NCBI RefSeq assembly: GCF_042433515.1
Contig: NZ_JBHLVH010000011.1
Location: 42,987 to 106,986, forward strand
Length of the DNA: 64,000 nucleotides
Direction: 5' to 3'
Source of the DNA: Kytococcus schroeteri
GTDB lineage: Bacteria; Actinomycetota; Actinomycetes; Actinomycetales; Dermatophilaceae
Of this stretch, positions 1 through 9,452 are shown piece after piece (position 1 is the first letter of the stretch; every line of letters begins with the position of its first letter). A program made the translations under genes and the position numbers. The notes beneath the pieces were generated by a model. The model ran no database searches, had not been told where the DNA came from, and worked only from the letters and a program-made list of their open reading frames with translations.

Positions 1-406
1 CGCGGCCGGCGACCTTGGCCTGCGCGGCCTTCATGGCCTGACCCATCTGGGACGTCTCGGTGACGCCGGCCTCGGCGACGGCCTCGGCCACCAGCGCCTC
101 GAGCTCCTCGTCGGAGAGCTGCTTCGGCAGGTAGCCCTCGATGACCTCGAGCTCGGCCTTCTCGGACTCGGCCAGCTCCGGGCGGCCGGCCTTCTCGTAC
201 TCGGCGATGGCGTCGCGGCGCTTCTTGCCCTCCTTGGTGATGACGGCCAGCACCTCCTCGTCGGTCAGCTCCTTGGCCTCGCTGCCGGCCACCTCGGCGT
301 TCTGGATGGCGGTGCGCACCATGCGCAGGGTGGAGGAGGTCACCTTGTCGCGGGCCTTCATGGCAGTGGTGAGGTCGGCGGTGATCTGCTGCTTGAGGTC
401 GCTCAT
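1..406 (-). CDS. GatB/YqeY domain protein (3' end outside window)
   Basis: Read on the minus strand from the ATG at 404-406, 135 codons are visible before the window edge. The family is about 150 residues, so only the last few are missing. The protein begins MSDLKQQITADLTTAMKARD and contains the family features TLRMVRTAI, LPKQLSDEEL and MGQAMKAAQAKVAGR. YqeY proteins carry the helical tRNA-binding domain also found at the end of GatB; their role is not firmly known, but a link to tRNA or amidotransferase function is usually assumed. It is divergent from the phosphoesterase gene at 463, with 56 bases between the two starts. Confidence 0.9.
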   Translation of the reverse strand, partial: MSDLKQQITADLTTAMKARDKVTSSTLRMVRTAIQNAEVAGSEAKELTDEEVLAVITKEGKKRRDAIAEYEKAGRPELAESEKAELEVIEGYLPKQLSDEELEALVAEAVAEAGVTETSQMGQAMKAAQAKVAGR

Positions 407-462
407 GGGCAGATCATCCCACCGGCCGGGGCCGCCACCCTCCCCGGTGCGATGATGGCGCC

Positions 463-1488
463 GTGGACACCCGACGCCTGCTGACCCGCCTGCGCGACCG
501 CGAACCCCGCCCCGGGGCGCTCGCCGGGGTGGGACGCGGCGCCGCGCTGGGGGCGGCCGCCGTGGCCGGCGCCGGGGCCGCGTGCGTGGCCTGGGGCCAC
601 TTCGTGGAGCGCCACCTGTACACCCTGCGCCGCTTCACGGTGCCGGTGCTGCCCGAGGGGGCGCTGCCGCTGCGGGTGCTGCACGTCAGCGACCTGCACC
701 TGGTGCCCGGCCAGCGGCGCCGCATGCAGTGGGTGCACGACCTGGCCGCCCTGGAGCCGGACCTCGTGGTGAACACCGGCGACAACATGTCGTCCACGGC
801 CGCGGTGCCGTGGGTGATGGCCACCTTCGACGACCTGCTGGCCACGCCCGGGGTGTTCGTGCGCGGATCCAATGACTACTTCTCCCCCCGCCCGGTGGAC
901 CCACTGAAGTACGTCACCCAGGGCCGGAGCCGCTACGGCGGGCGCACCCAGCGTGACATGCCCTGGCGGGAGCTCGTGGCCGGCTTCGAGGAGCGCGGCT
1001 GGGTGGACCTCACGCACCGCCGCCACCGCATCGAGGTGGAGGGGGTGCGCCTGGAGTTCGTGGGCGTGGACGACCCGCACCTGGAGCTGGACGACTACGC
1101 CAGCGTGGCCGGGCCGGCCGCCCGCGACGCGGACCTCACCATCGGCGTCACCCACGCCCCCTACCAGCGGGTGCTGGACGCGATGGTGGCCGACGGCGCC
1201 GGGCTGGTGATCGCCGGCCACACCCACGGCGGGCAGGTGTGCCTGCCCGGCATCGGGGCGCTGACCACCAACTGCGACCTGGACCCCGGGCGTGTCAAGG
1301 GCGTCTCCCGCTGGTGGCCCGGGGCCGGCTCGCGCCCGTCGGCGGCCGCCCCGGACGACGCCGCGTGGATGCACGTCTCGGCGGGTCTGGGTCACTCCCC
1401 GATGGCGCCCTACCGGTTCGCCTGCCGCCCGGAGGCGACGCTGCTCACCCTCGTGCCGCGGGGCTCCTCCTCGCCGTCCGCGGACTGA
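463..1488 (+). CDS. metallophosphoesterase
   Basis: 341 residues with a GTG start. After an N-terminal segment that is hydrophobic around residues 26-44 (a likely membrane anchor) comes a calcineurin-like fold: HVSDLHL (D77, H79), NTGD (about 105), GSND (about 143), VTHAP (about 228) and GHTHGGQ (about 250). These are the metal-ligand motifs of the family, and the order matches YkuE/YaeI-like phosphoesterases that act on membrane-associated phosphoesters. The substrate cannot be read from sequence. No strong ribosome site precedes the GTG, so the start is the least certain part. Confidence 0.9.
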   Translation: MDTRRLLTRLRDREPRPGALAGVGRGAALGAAAVAGAGAACVAWGHFVERHLYTLRRFTVPVLPEGALPLRVLHVSDLHLVPGQRRRMQWVHDLAALEPDLVVNTGDNMSSTAAVPWVMATFDDLLATPGVFVRGSNDYFSPRPVDPLKYVTQGRSRYGGRTQRDMPWRELVAGFEERGWVDLTHRRHRIEVEGVRLEFVGVDDPHLELDDYASVAGPAARDADLTIGVTHAPYQRVLDAMVADGAGLVIAGHTHGGQVCLPGIGALTTNCDLDPGRVKGVSRWWPGAGSRPSAAAPDDAAWMHVSAGLGHSPMAPYRFACRPEATLLTLVPRGSSSPSAD

Positions 1489-1558
1489 GCCCCACGCCGC
1501 CCGACCCGACGACGCACCTGCCCCGACCCGACGACCCGACCTCACCCCGGAGGCCCCC

Positions 1559-2383
1559 ATGACCGGAACCCTGAACGGCCGCACCATCCTCATGTCCGGC
1601 GGGAGCCGCGGCATCGGCCTGGCCATCGCCCTGCGGGCCGCCCAGGGCGGCGCCAACGTGGCGCTGCTGGCCAAGACCGACACGCCCCACCCGGCGCTGG
1701 AGGGCACCATCCACACCGCCGCCGAGCAGATCGAGGCCGCCGGCGGGCAGGCCCTGGCCGTGGTGGGCGACGTGCGCTCCGAGGAGTCCGTCCGCGAGGC
1801 CGTGGCCGCCACCGTGGAGCGCTTCGGGGGCATCGACGTGGTGGTCAACAACGCCAGCGCCGTGGACGTCTCGCCGGCCCGCGAGCTGCCCATGAAGAAG
1901 TACGACCTCATGCAGGAGGTCAACACCCGCGGCACCTACCTGCTCACCAGCGCCGCCATCGAGCACCTGGAGCGCTCGGACAACCCGCACGTGCTCACCA
2001 TGTCGCCGCCGCTGACCATGGACCCGAAGTGGTTCGGCCCGCACACGGCGTACACCATCAGCAAGTACGGCATGAGCATGGTGACGCTCGGCCTGGCCGA
2101 GGAGCTGCGGGAGGCCGGCATCGCGGTGAACAGCCTGTGGCCGCGCACCATCATCGCCACGGCGGCCATCCGCAACGTGCTGGGCGGTGAGGCCGCCATG
2201 GCCCGCGCCCGCGACCCGCGCATCATGGGCGATGCCGCGCACGCCGTGCTGGTGCGCGACGCCCGCGAGCGGACCGGCCAGTTCCTCGTGGACGACGAGG
2301 TGCTGGCCGAGGCGGGCGTCACCGACCTGAGCGTCTACGGTGGCTCGCCCGACACGCTGCAGCCCGACATCTTCCTGCCCTGA
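1559..2383 (+). CDS. SDR-family short-chain dehydrogenase (HSDL2-like)
   Basis: 274 residues. The ATG at 1559 is preceded by GGAGG at 1549-1553. An open frame continues upstream, but only as read-through of non-coding sequence. The protein has the classical SDR layout: cofactor loop GGSRGIG (14-20), NNAS (97-100), catalytic Ser about 149 and YTISK (Y165, K169). The stretch after the active site (MDPKWFGPHTAYTISKYGM) resembles the SDR domain of HSDL2-type proteins, oxidoreductases associated with fatty-acid metabolism. The substrate is unknown. Confidence 0.9.
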   Translation: MTGTLNGRTILMSGGSRGIGLAIALRAAQGGANVALLAKTDTPHPALEGTIHTAAEQIEAAGGQALAVVGDVRSEESVREAVAATVERFGGIDVVVNNASAVDVSPARELPMKKYDLMQEVNTRGTYLLTSAAIEHLERSDNPHVLTMSPPLTMDPKWFGPHTAYTISKYGMSMVTLGLAEELREAGIAVNSLWPRTIIATAAIRNVLGGEAAMARARDPRIMGDAAHAVLVRDARERTGQFLVDDEVLAEAGVTDLSVYGGSPDTLQPDIFLP

Positions 2384-2424
2384 CCCCCTCCGGGTACGCC
2401 CGGACCGCCCCGCCTGGAGCCCCG

Positions 2425-3777
2425 ATGTCCCTCGTCATGAAGTTCGGCGGTTCCTCCGTCGCCGATGCCGCGCACCTCGCCCAGGTGGGTGAGCTGGTGA
2501 CCGCCGCGATGCCGCGCCGCCCGCTGGTGGTGCTCTCGGCCACGGGCAAGACCACCAACGCGCTCGTGGCGGCCGCGGAGGCGGCGGAGGCCGGCCGCAC
2601 CGAGGAGGCGCTGGGGCTCAGCGCGCAGGTGCGGCGCGCGCACGAGGCCATCGCGCACGAGCTGCTGGGCGGCGTCTCCCCGGAGCTGGAGTCGGCCTTC
2701 GACGCACTGTTCGGCGACCTGGACAGCCTGCTGCGGGCGGTGGCGATCCTCGCCGAGCTCTCCCCGCGCAGCCGCGACGCCATCCTCTCCACCGGCGAGC
2801 GCCTCTCCACCCGTCTGCTCTCGGACCACCTGGGCGTGCCGCTGCTGGACGCCCGCCAGCTGGTGCACACCGACTCGCGCCACGGCGCGGCCCGCCCGGA
2901 CACCGAGGCCATCGCCCGCTCGGTGCAGCGCCGGGCCGTTCCGGCCCTGGAGGAGGCCGGCGCGGCGGTGACGCAGGGTTTCATCGGCAGCGACGCGCAC
3001 GGCACCACCACCACGCTGGGCCGCGGTGGCAGCGACTACTCGGCCTCCCTGCTGGGGGCCGCGCTCGGCGCCGAGGAGGTGCAGATCTGGACCGACGTGG
3101 AGGGGCTGCTCACGTGCGACCCGCGCGTCGTGCCGGCCGCGCACTCGGTGCCGGAGGTGTCAGCCGCCGAGGCCGCGGAGCTCGCCGCGTTCGGCGCCAA
3201 CGTGCTCCACCCGGCCACCATCGCGCCGGCCATGGAGGCGGGCGCGATGGTGACGGTGCGCCACACCCAGCGCCCCGAGGGCGACTTCACCACCATCCGC
3301 CCCGGCGAGGTGGGCACGCAGTCCGCCACCGCCATCGCGGCGCGGGGGCCGGTGACGCTGCTCAACATCACCTCCCCGCGGATGCTGGAGCACGCCGGGT
3401 TCATGCAGCGGCTGTTCGACGTGTTCGGCCGCCACGGCGTGGTGGTGGGGCTCATCTCCACCGCCGAGGTGAGCGTCTCGGTGACCGTGGAGGGCGAGGT
3501 CGACCTCGATGCGGTGGTGCGGGAGATCGGCGGGTTCGCCACCGTGGAGGTGGCGCGCGACCGCGTCATCGTGGCCGTGGTGGGCGACCGGCTGCGGGCC
3601 ACGCGCGGGCTGGCGGCACGGGTGTTCGCCAGCCTGGCACCGGTGGCCAACATCGAGATGATCAGCCAGGGGTCCAACGAGATCAACCTCTCGGTGGTCA
3701 TCCGCGCCGACGAGCGCGACGACGCCCTGCGCGCCCTGCACGCAGGCCTGTTCGAGGGGGACCAGCCCACCGTCTGA
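2425..3777 (+). CDS. aspartate kinase
   Basis: 450 residues. It phosphorylates aspartate, the first step to lysine, threonine, methionine and diaminopimelate. The N-terminal amino-acid-kinase fold starts with VMKFGGSSVADA (about 4-15) and includes the STGERLSTRL and GRGGSDYSASLLG blocks. From about residue 300 there are two ACT-type regulatory regions (VTLLNITSPRMLEHAGF and VAVVGDRLRATRGLAARVF). Its length is closer to the monofunctional LysC/ThrA-like type than to the roughly 420-residue alpha/beta enzyme usual in actinobacteria, so a second aspartate kinase may exist elsewhere. No neighbouring asd gene is present. Confidence 0.93.
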   Translation: MSLVMKFGGSSVADAAHLAQVGELVTAAMPRRPLVVLSATGKTTNALVAAAEAAEAGRTEEALGLSAQVRRAHEAIAHELLGGVSPELESAFDALFGDLDSLLRAVAILAELSPRSRDAILSTGERLSTRLLSDHLGVPLLDARQLVHTDSRHGAARPDTEAIARSVQRRAVPALEEAGAAVTQGFIGSDAHGTTTTLGRGGSDYSASLLGAALGAEEVQIWTDVEGLLTCDPRVVPAAHSVPEVSAAEAAELAAFGANVLHPATIAPAMEAGAMVTVRHTQRPEGDFTTIRPGEVGTQSATAIAARGPVTLLNITSPRMLEHAGFMQRLFDVFGRHGVVVGLISTAEVSVSVTVEGEVDLDAVVREIGGFATVEVARDRVIVAVVGDRLRATRGLAARVFASLAPVANIEMISQGSNEINLSVVIRADERDDALRALHAGLFEGDQPTV

Positions 3778-3799
3778 GGGCGGAGCGCACCACCACCAG

Positions 3800-3828
3800 T
3801 TGACACGGTGATGCGTCACGCTTATGTT
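3800..3828 (+). promoter_or_regulatory. sigma-70-type promoter of the YceI gene
   Basis: A perfect -35 hexamer TTGACA (3800-3805), a 17-base spacer and TATGTT as -10 (3823-3828) lie 34 bases before the YceI ATG. This is the most canonical promoter seen in the window. Confidence 0.75.
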
Positions 3829-3842
3829 GGTGACAGATCACC
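3829..3842 (+). promoter_or_regulatory. inverted repeat over the YceI transcription start (possible operator)
   Basis: GGTGA-CAGA-TCACC is a perfect 5-base inverted repeat starting right after the -10 box, so it would cover the expected +1. The position suits a repressor site. The regulator is not identifiable here. Confidence 0.4.
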
Positions 3843-3861
3843 TATCAATGGAGGAGTCACC

Positions 3862-4407
3862 ATGACCACGCTCGAGCAGCTCACCGGTACGTACACCATC
3901 GACCCGACCCACTCGCGCATCGGCTTCGTGACCCGCCACGCCATGGTCACCAAGGTGCGCGGCAGCTTCAACGACTTCGAGGGCACCGCCACCACCGGCG
4001 CCGACCTCGCCGACACCTCCATCGATCTGACCGCCCAGGTGGCCAGCATCGACACCCGCAACGCCGACCGCGACCAGCACCTCAAGGCCGGGGACTTCTT
4101 CGGCGCCGACGAGTTCCCCACCCTCACCTTCCGCTCCACCCAGGTGACCGCCACCGACGCCGACACCCTGCGCGTCACCGGCGACCTCACCATCAAGGGC
4201 ACCACCCGCCCCGTGACCGTCGACTTCGACTTCGAGGGCGCCGCCACCGACCCCTTCGGCAACGAGCGCATCGGCTTCGAGGGCCGCACCAGCATCAACC
4301 GCAGCGACTTCGGCCTGACCTTCAACGCCGCCCTGGAGACCGGTGGCGTGCTGGTCTCCGAGAAGGTGGAGCTGGAGTTCGAGGTGTCGGCCATCAAGAA
4401 CGCCTGA
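3862..4407 (+). CDS. YceI-family lipocalin-like protein
   Basis: 181 residues from the ATG at 3862, which has GAGGAG at 3851-3856. An earlier in-frame start exists but lies upstream of the promoter. The sequence (GTYTIDPTHSRIGFVTRHAM near the start, then repeated beta-strands ending VELEFEVSA) is a typical YceI beta-barrel, known to bind amphiphilic or isoprenoid ligands. There is no signal peptide, so a cytoplasmic location is likely, as in most actinobacterial members. It is followed by a strong hairpin and is therefore a single-gene unit. Confidence 0.92.
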   Translation: MTTLEQLTGTYTIDPTHSRIGFVTRHAMVTKVRGSFNDFEGTATTGADLADTSIDLTAQVASIDTRNADRDQHLKAGDFFGADEFPTLTFRSTQVTATDADTLRVTGDLTIKGTTRPVTVDFDFEGAATDPFGNERIGFEGRTSINRSDFGLTFNAALETGGVLVSEKVELEFEVSAIKNA

Positions 4408-4443
4408 TCCCATCCCACCCGCGGCACCCCCGCACTCGATGCC

Positions 4444-4474
4444 GTGAGGCCCGCCCCGGCGGGGCGGGCCTCAC
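4444..4474 (+). terminator. terminator after the YceI gene
   Basis: Perfect 14-base inverted repeat (GTGAGGCCCGCCCC and its complement) with a 3-base loop, 36 bases after the stop codon. No T-run follows. Confidence 0.75.
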
Positions 4475-4523
4475 GCGTGCCCGGGCCTTGTGGGGCGACG
4501 GGCCGGCTGGGAGCGTGGTGGGC

Positions 4524-4907
4524 ATGGAGATGACGCGCAGAATCATCGTGCTGGACGCCGCCGACCTCGAGGCCGTGTCCACCTTCTGGGCCGGCCTGCT
4601 GGACGGCACCGTGGAACGCCAGGACGACGACTGGCACCGCGTGCTGATCGACGGGGACTGGGAGTTCTGCGTGCAGCTCGCCCCGGACCACGTGCCCCCG
4701 CAGTGGCCCGACGGGCAGCCGCAACAGGTGCACCTGGACCTCTACCCGTCCGACCTCGAGGCCGCGCACGCCAAGGCCTTGGAGCTCGGCGCGACGCTGC
4801 TGCAGACCCAGGACGTGGACCCCAACGGCCGCGGCGGCTTCCGCGTGTACGCCGACCCGGCCGGGCACCCCTTCTGCCTTTGCTGGGAGGGCTCCCCCGG
4901 GGAATGA
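4524..4907 (+). CDS. VOC-family (glyoxalase/dioxygenase-like) protein
   Basis: 127 residues from the ATG at 4524, with GGGAG about ten bases upstream. A longer frame from a TTG is possible but overlaps the preceding terminator region. The pattern RRIIVLDAADLEAVSTFWAG ... VHLDLYPSDLEAAHAKALELGA ... VYADPAGHPFCLCW is the actinobacterial glyoxalase-like domain with paired beta-alpha-beta-beta-beta units. The function is unknown; many such proteins are stand-alone and may bind small ligands rather than act as enzymes. Confidence 0.85.
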   Translation: MEMTRRIIVLDAADLEAVSTFWAGLLDGTVERQDDDWHRVLIDGDWEFCVQLAPDHVPPQWPDGQPQQVHLDLYPSDLEAAHAKALELGATLLQTQDVDPNGRGGFRVYADPAGHPFCLCWEGSPGE

Positions 4908-5024
4908 GGGTCCCCAGCCGAGGGCGCGCAGGCCGCCCGGACCCCGTCCGGTCCGGTGCGGTCACCGGCTCATGCCCTGCCCGTCGCGGGGGAACGGGGG
5001 CTAGAGTGTGCCGGTCGGTTGCAC

Positions 5025-5170
5025 CCCGGTCGGGGTGCGAGGGAACCCGGTGAGAGGCCGGGACTGACGCGCAGCGGTATGGGCTGTGCGCGGGGACACA
5101 GTGCCACTGGCCACAGGCCGGGAAGGCGTCCTCGCGTGGGAGCCCGAGTCCGAAGACCTGCCGACGCTGT
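5025..5170 (+). ncRNA. cobalamin riboswitch
   Basis: The conserved core of the B12 aptamer is readable: GGGAACCCGGTGAGAGGCCG (from about 5041), GACTG, GCAGCGGTATGGG, GCCACTG (about 5103), GGCCGGGAAGGCG, and the B12 box CCGAAGACCTGCC near 5150. A GGGCC/GGCCC hairpin (about 5182-5201) lies between the aptamer and the start at 5211 and could form the expression platform. Adenosylcobalamin should turn down the importer genes that follow. Confidence 0.9.
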
Positions 5171-5210
5171 TCACCGTCCGCGGGCCTCGCGACTTGGGCC
5201 CCGATGAGAG

Positions 5211-6271
5211 ATGTGGGTCACTCCCTTGCCTGATGCTGCCCGATCCCGGCCGCCCACCGCGGTCCTGATGGTCCTGCTCACCCTGGTGCTGCTGGCCAGC
5301 ATGCTCGCCTCGCTCGCAGTGGGCGCCGTCTCCCTGCCCGTGGCCACCGTGTGGAGCGTCGTTCAGGCGCACCTGGGTGGCCAGCCCGCCGACCCGACCT
5401 GGGACGCCATCGTGTGGGACCTGCGCGCCCCGCGCACCCTGCTCGCCGCCGTCGCCGGCGCGGGGCTGGCCGTGGCCGGGGCCGGGATGCAGACCCTGGT
5501 GCGCAACCCGCTGGCCGATCCCTACCTGCTGGGCGTCTCCTCGGGCGCCGGGGTGGGGGCGACGGCCGTCATCACCACCGGCGCCCTGTCCGGACTGGGC
5601 GTCTGGGCCCTCTCCGGCGGGGCGCTGCTGGGCGCCCTGGCCGCCGCAGCCCTGGTGTTCGGGGTCGCGATGCTGCAGGGCGGCCTGACGCCGCTGCGGC
5701 TCGTGCTCACCGGGGTGGTGCTGTCGTCGGCGTTCAGCGCCGTCTCCAGCTTCCTGGTCTTCCGTTCCGGTGACCCGAGGGCGGCCCAGTCGGTGCTCTT
5801 CTGGCTGCTGGGAAGCGTCAGCGGTGCGAGCTGGCAGGTGCTGCTGCCCGCCACGGTCACGACCGTGGTCGCCGTGCTGGTGATGGTGGCCTTCTCCCGC
5901 TGGCTCGACGCGCTGTCCGCCGGCCCCGACCTCGCCGCCTCCCTCGGGATCCCGGTCAAGGGCCTGCGAGTGGCCCTGTTCGTCGGCCTCGCCGCGCTGG
6001 TCGGGGTGCTCGTGGCCGTCTCCGGCGGCATCGGGTTCGTCGGGCTCGTCGTACCCCACCTGGTCCGCATGGTGGTCGGCGCCCGCCATCGGGCCGTCGT
6101 CCCCGTGGCCGCCCTGAGCGGCGCCGTCTTCCTGGTGTGGGTCGACATGGCCGCCCGGGTCAGCGTCCGCCCCCAGGAGATCCCGCTGTCGGTGGTCACC
6201 GGCATCGTGGGAGCACCGGTGTTCCTCGTGCTCGTCGGTCGCCGCCACTACCGCTACAACGGAGCCGACTG

Positions 6272-6272
<1 letters not shown>
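5211..6272 (+). CDS. cobalamin-type ABC importer permease (FecCD/BtuC family)
   Basis: 353 residues with about nine or ten hydrophobic segments. It has the FecCD signatures RAPRTLLAAVAGAGLAVAGA and the NPLADPYLLGVSSGAGVGAT block, and the GIGFVGLVVPHLVR coupling region. It forms the membrane channel of a type II importer. Its place directly under a cobalamin riboswitch argues for corrinoid rather than siderophore transport. The start is uncertain: ATG 5211 has a purine-rich GAGAG directly against it, and ATG 5268 is an in-frame alternative. The stop shares one base with the next start. Confidence 0.88.
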
Positions 6273-7059
<787 letters not shown>

Positions 7060-7063
<4 letters not shown>

Positions 7064-8127
7064 CCACCCGCACGCTCACCACGGCGGCGCTCGTCGCCGT
7101 CATCGGCCTCGGCGCCGCCGGCTGCTCCGGCCCGTCCGGCGCGGATTCCGGCGCCGGCGCGTCCTCGGCCTCGTCCGAGACGGTGACCGTGACCAACTGC
7201 GGCCAGGAGGTCACCTTCCCGTCCCCGGTCCAACGCATGCTCGTCAACGACTCCAACATGATCGCCACCACCCTGGCGGTCGGGGCGGCCGACCAGATCG
7301 TGGCGGTGACCGGCCTGGAGAAGGACAAGGCGGTCCTCGAGGAGGTCTACGGGGCGGAGGAGGTCGCCGGGCTCAAGGAGCTCGGTGAGGTCGGCATCGG
7401 CCTCGAGCCCATCCTCGCCCAGCGGCCCGACATGGTGTTCGCCGGCTACAACTACGGCTTCGGCGAGGGGCGCAACCTGATGCCCGACGACCTCGCCCAG
7501 CGCGGCATCGCGCCCTACGTGCTCACCGAGAGCTGTCGCCGTTCCCCCGACAAGGAGGAGCGCGGCGAGATGGACCCCTGGAAGGCGTTGGCCGCCGACC
7601 TGACCAACATCGGCACGGTGACCGGCCACGAGGACCGGGCGAAGGAGGTCCAGGCGGACATCGACACCCGTCTGGCCAAGCTCCGCAAGGCCCCCCAGGC
7701 GCAGCGGAAGCCGGTGGTGTTCCTCTTCGACAGCGGCACCGACGCCCCCTTCTCCAGCGGCGTGTACGGCGGACCCCAGGGCATCATCGAGGCCGCCGGG
7801 GCCACCAACCTGGCCGAGGACGTCAAGGACACCTGGACGGCCATCTCGTGGGAGAAGGTCGCGGCCGGCAAGCCGGACTACATCGCGATCGTCGACTACC
7901 CCGGGGAGAGCGTCGCCGACAAGGTCCGCACCCTGCGCACCAACCCCGCCACCAAGGACTTGCCCGCGGTGAAGCAGGGGCGCATCGTCGCCCTGCCCTA
8001 CGTGGCGTGGACGAGCAGCCCACTCAACATCGATGCGGCCGAGTCCCTCCGGAAGGCCCTCGAGGAGGCCGACCTCGTGCCGGCCAGCGGCATCACGCCC
8101 ACCCACGACCTGCGCGTCCACCCCTGA
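7060..8127 (+). CDS. corrinoid-binding lipoprotein of the ABC importer (BtuF-like)
   Basis: 355 residues. The N-terminus is a lipoprotein signal (lipobox GAAGC, Cys at about residue 22) followed by a Ser/Gly/Ala linker. The rest is a helical-backbone binding protein (VTFPSPVQRMLV ..., ILAQRPDMVFAGYNYGFG ..., KPDYIAIVDYPGE), like BtuF/FecB/TroA-type class III proteins. It overlaps the ATPase gene by four bases. The riboswitch suggests the ligand is cobalamin or another corrinoid; the sequence itself cannot exclude a haem or siderophore ligand. Confidence 0.88.
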
Positions 8128-8135
8128 GCCGGGTG

Positions 8136-8170
8136 CCTCCTGGCGGGCACTGTTCCAGCCCGCCGGGAGG
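8136..8170 (+). terminator. terminator of the btu-type operon
   Basis: Thirteen-base stem CCTCCTGGCGGGC with one G-U pair and a 9-base loop, beginning 9 bases after the stop codon of the binding-protein gene. Confidence 0.7.
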
Positions 8171-8254
8171 CCCCGTCATGGCCCGACCATGGCAGACCGG
8201 GCAAGAACGAATCGGCCCCGGCCGCGGATTCCGCTGGCCAGAGCCGATTTCGTG

Positions 8255-8331
<77 letters not shown>

Positions 8332-8366
8332 AAGGCCTGCCGCCCTCATCGGGCAACCCCGGCATC

Positions 8367-8831
8367 CTACATCATGTGCGGGGTGAGTTCAGAATCCTCC
8401 ACCAGCCGCCGCACGTGACCCGCCGGGACCGGCGCCGCCAACCCCACCACGGTGAGCGCCAGCCCGCCCAGCATGAGCCCCACCGGCCAGGCGGTGTCGG
8501 CCGGGTCGGTGATGGTCTGGCTCGTGCCGTCCGCGAAGTCGCAGGTCAGCGAGACGGGCAGCAGCGTGCGCTCCACACGCAGCGGCTCGGCCGCCTCCAC
8601 GGACTGCCCGCGCAGGCTGGCGCACGCCTCGTAGGCGTCCACGGGGCCGAAGACGTTGACGATGAGCACCACCAGCCCCGCCAGCACCAGCAGCGGCGCC
8701 AGCCCGAGCGCCGCCAACCGCAGCGCGCCGCGCCAGCCCGAGCGCAGCTCGTCGGCATCGGGGGCGCTGGGAAACCGGCGCGAGGGCTTGCTGGCCGGCG
8801 GCTGCGCCACCACCAGCCGGGTGGAGCTCAC
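8367..8831 (-). CDS. two-TM membrane protein, function unknown
   Basis: 154 residues from the GTG at 8831-8829, which overlaps the recR stop (GTGA), so it is translationally coupled to recR. Two strongly hydrophobic segments lie at about residues 36-60 and 113-135. The loop between them carries two cysteines (EACASL and TCDFADG) that could pair outside the cell. I do not recognise a family. Such short membrane proteins downstream of recR are seen in related actinobacteria, but no role is inferred. Confidence 0.7.
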   Translation of the reverse strand: MSSTRLVVAQPPASKPSRRFPSAPDADELRSGWRGALRLAALGLAPLLVLAGLVVLIVNVFGPVDAYEACASLRGQSVEAAEPLRVERTLLPVSLTCDFADGTSQTITDPADTAWPVGLMLGGLALTVVGLAAPVPAGHVRRLVEDSELTPHMM

Positions 8832-9442
8832 GCCGACCCCCCGGGCCGGGCGACCACCCGTCGCCCCTCGAAGGCACGCCCCAGGGTCACCTCGTCGGCG
8901 TACTCCAGGTCGCCGCCCACCGGCAGTCCGGAGGCCAGGCGGCTCACCTTGACGTCCAGCACCTGCAGCAGGCGCGAGATGTACGTGGCCGTCGCCTCGC
9001 CCTCCATGTTGGGGTCCGTGGCGATGATCACCTCGGTCACCTCGCCGTCCCCCAGCCTCTGCATGAGCTGGGCGATGCGCAGGTCGTCCGGGCCGATGCC
9101 GTCCAGCGGGCTGATGGCCCCGCCGAGCACGTGGTACCGGCCCCGGAACTCGCGCGTGCGCTCGATGGCCTGCACGTCCCGCGGCTCCTCCACCACGCAG
9201 ATGGCCGTGCCGTCGCGCTGCGGGTCCAGGCAGATGCGGCACTCCTCGGCCTCGGCGACGTTGCCGCACGTGGCGCAGAAGCGCACCTTCTCCTTGACCA
9301 CCTGCAGGGCCGTGGCCAGCCGCTGCACGTCCTCGGGGTCGGCGGCCAGCACGTGGAAGGCGATGCGCTGGGCACTCTTGGGACCCACCCCGGGGAGGCG
9401 GTTGAGCTCGTCGATCAGGTCCTGGACCGCGCCTTCGTACAC
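8828..9442 (-). CDS. recR: recombination mediator RecR
   Basis: 204 residues, the usual length. Helix-hairpin-helix LPGVGPKSAQRIAF (16-29), a four-cysteine zinc finger (C56, C59, C68, C71) and a TOPRIM domain beginning ICVVEEPRDVQAIE. It acts with RecF/RecO to load RecA at gaps. It lies directly downstream of dnaX, the common bacterial arrangement, and ten bases separate the two genes. Confidence 0.97.
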   Translation of the reverse strand: MYEGAVQDLIDELNRLPGVGPKSAQRIAFHVLAADPEDVQRLATALQVVKEKVRFCATCGNVAEAEECRICLDPQRDGTAICVVEEPRDVQAIERTREFRGRYHVLGGAISPLDGIGPDDLRIAQLMQRLGDGEVTEVIIATDPNMEGEATATYISRLLQVLDVKVSRLASGLPVGGDLEYADEVTLGRAFEGRRVVARPGGSA

Positions 9443-9452
9443 AGGCCGAACC

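Noticed and set aside
403..1935. Long minus-strand frame opposite the phosphoesterase and SDR genes
   Set aside because: Low-complexity His/Gly/Val-rich translation; both plus-strand genes have intact motifs.
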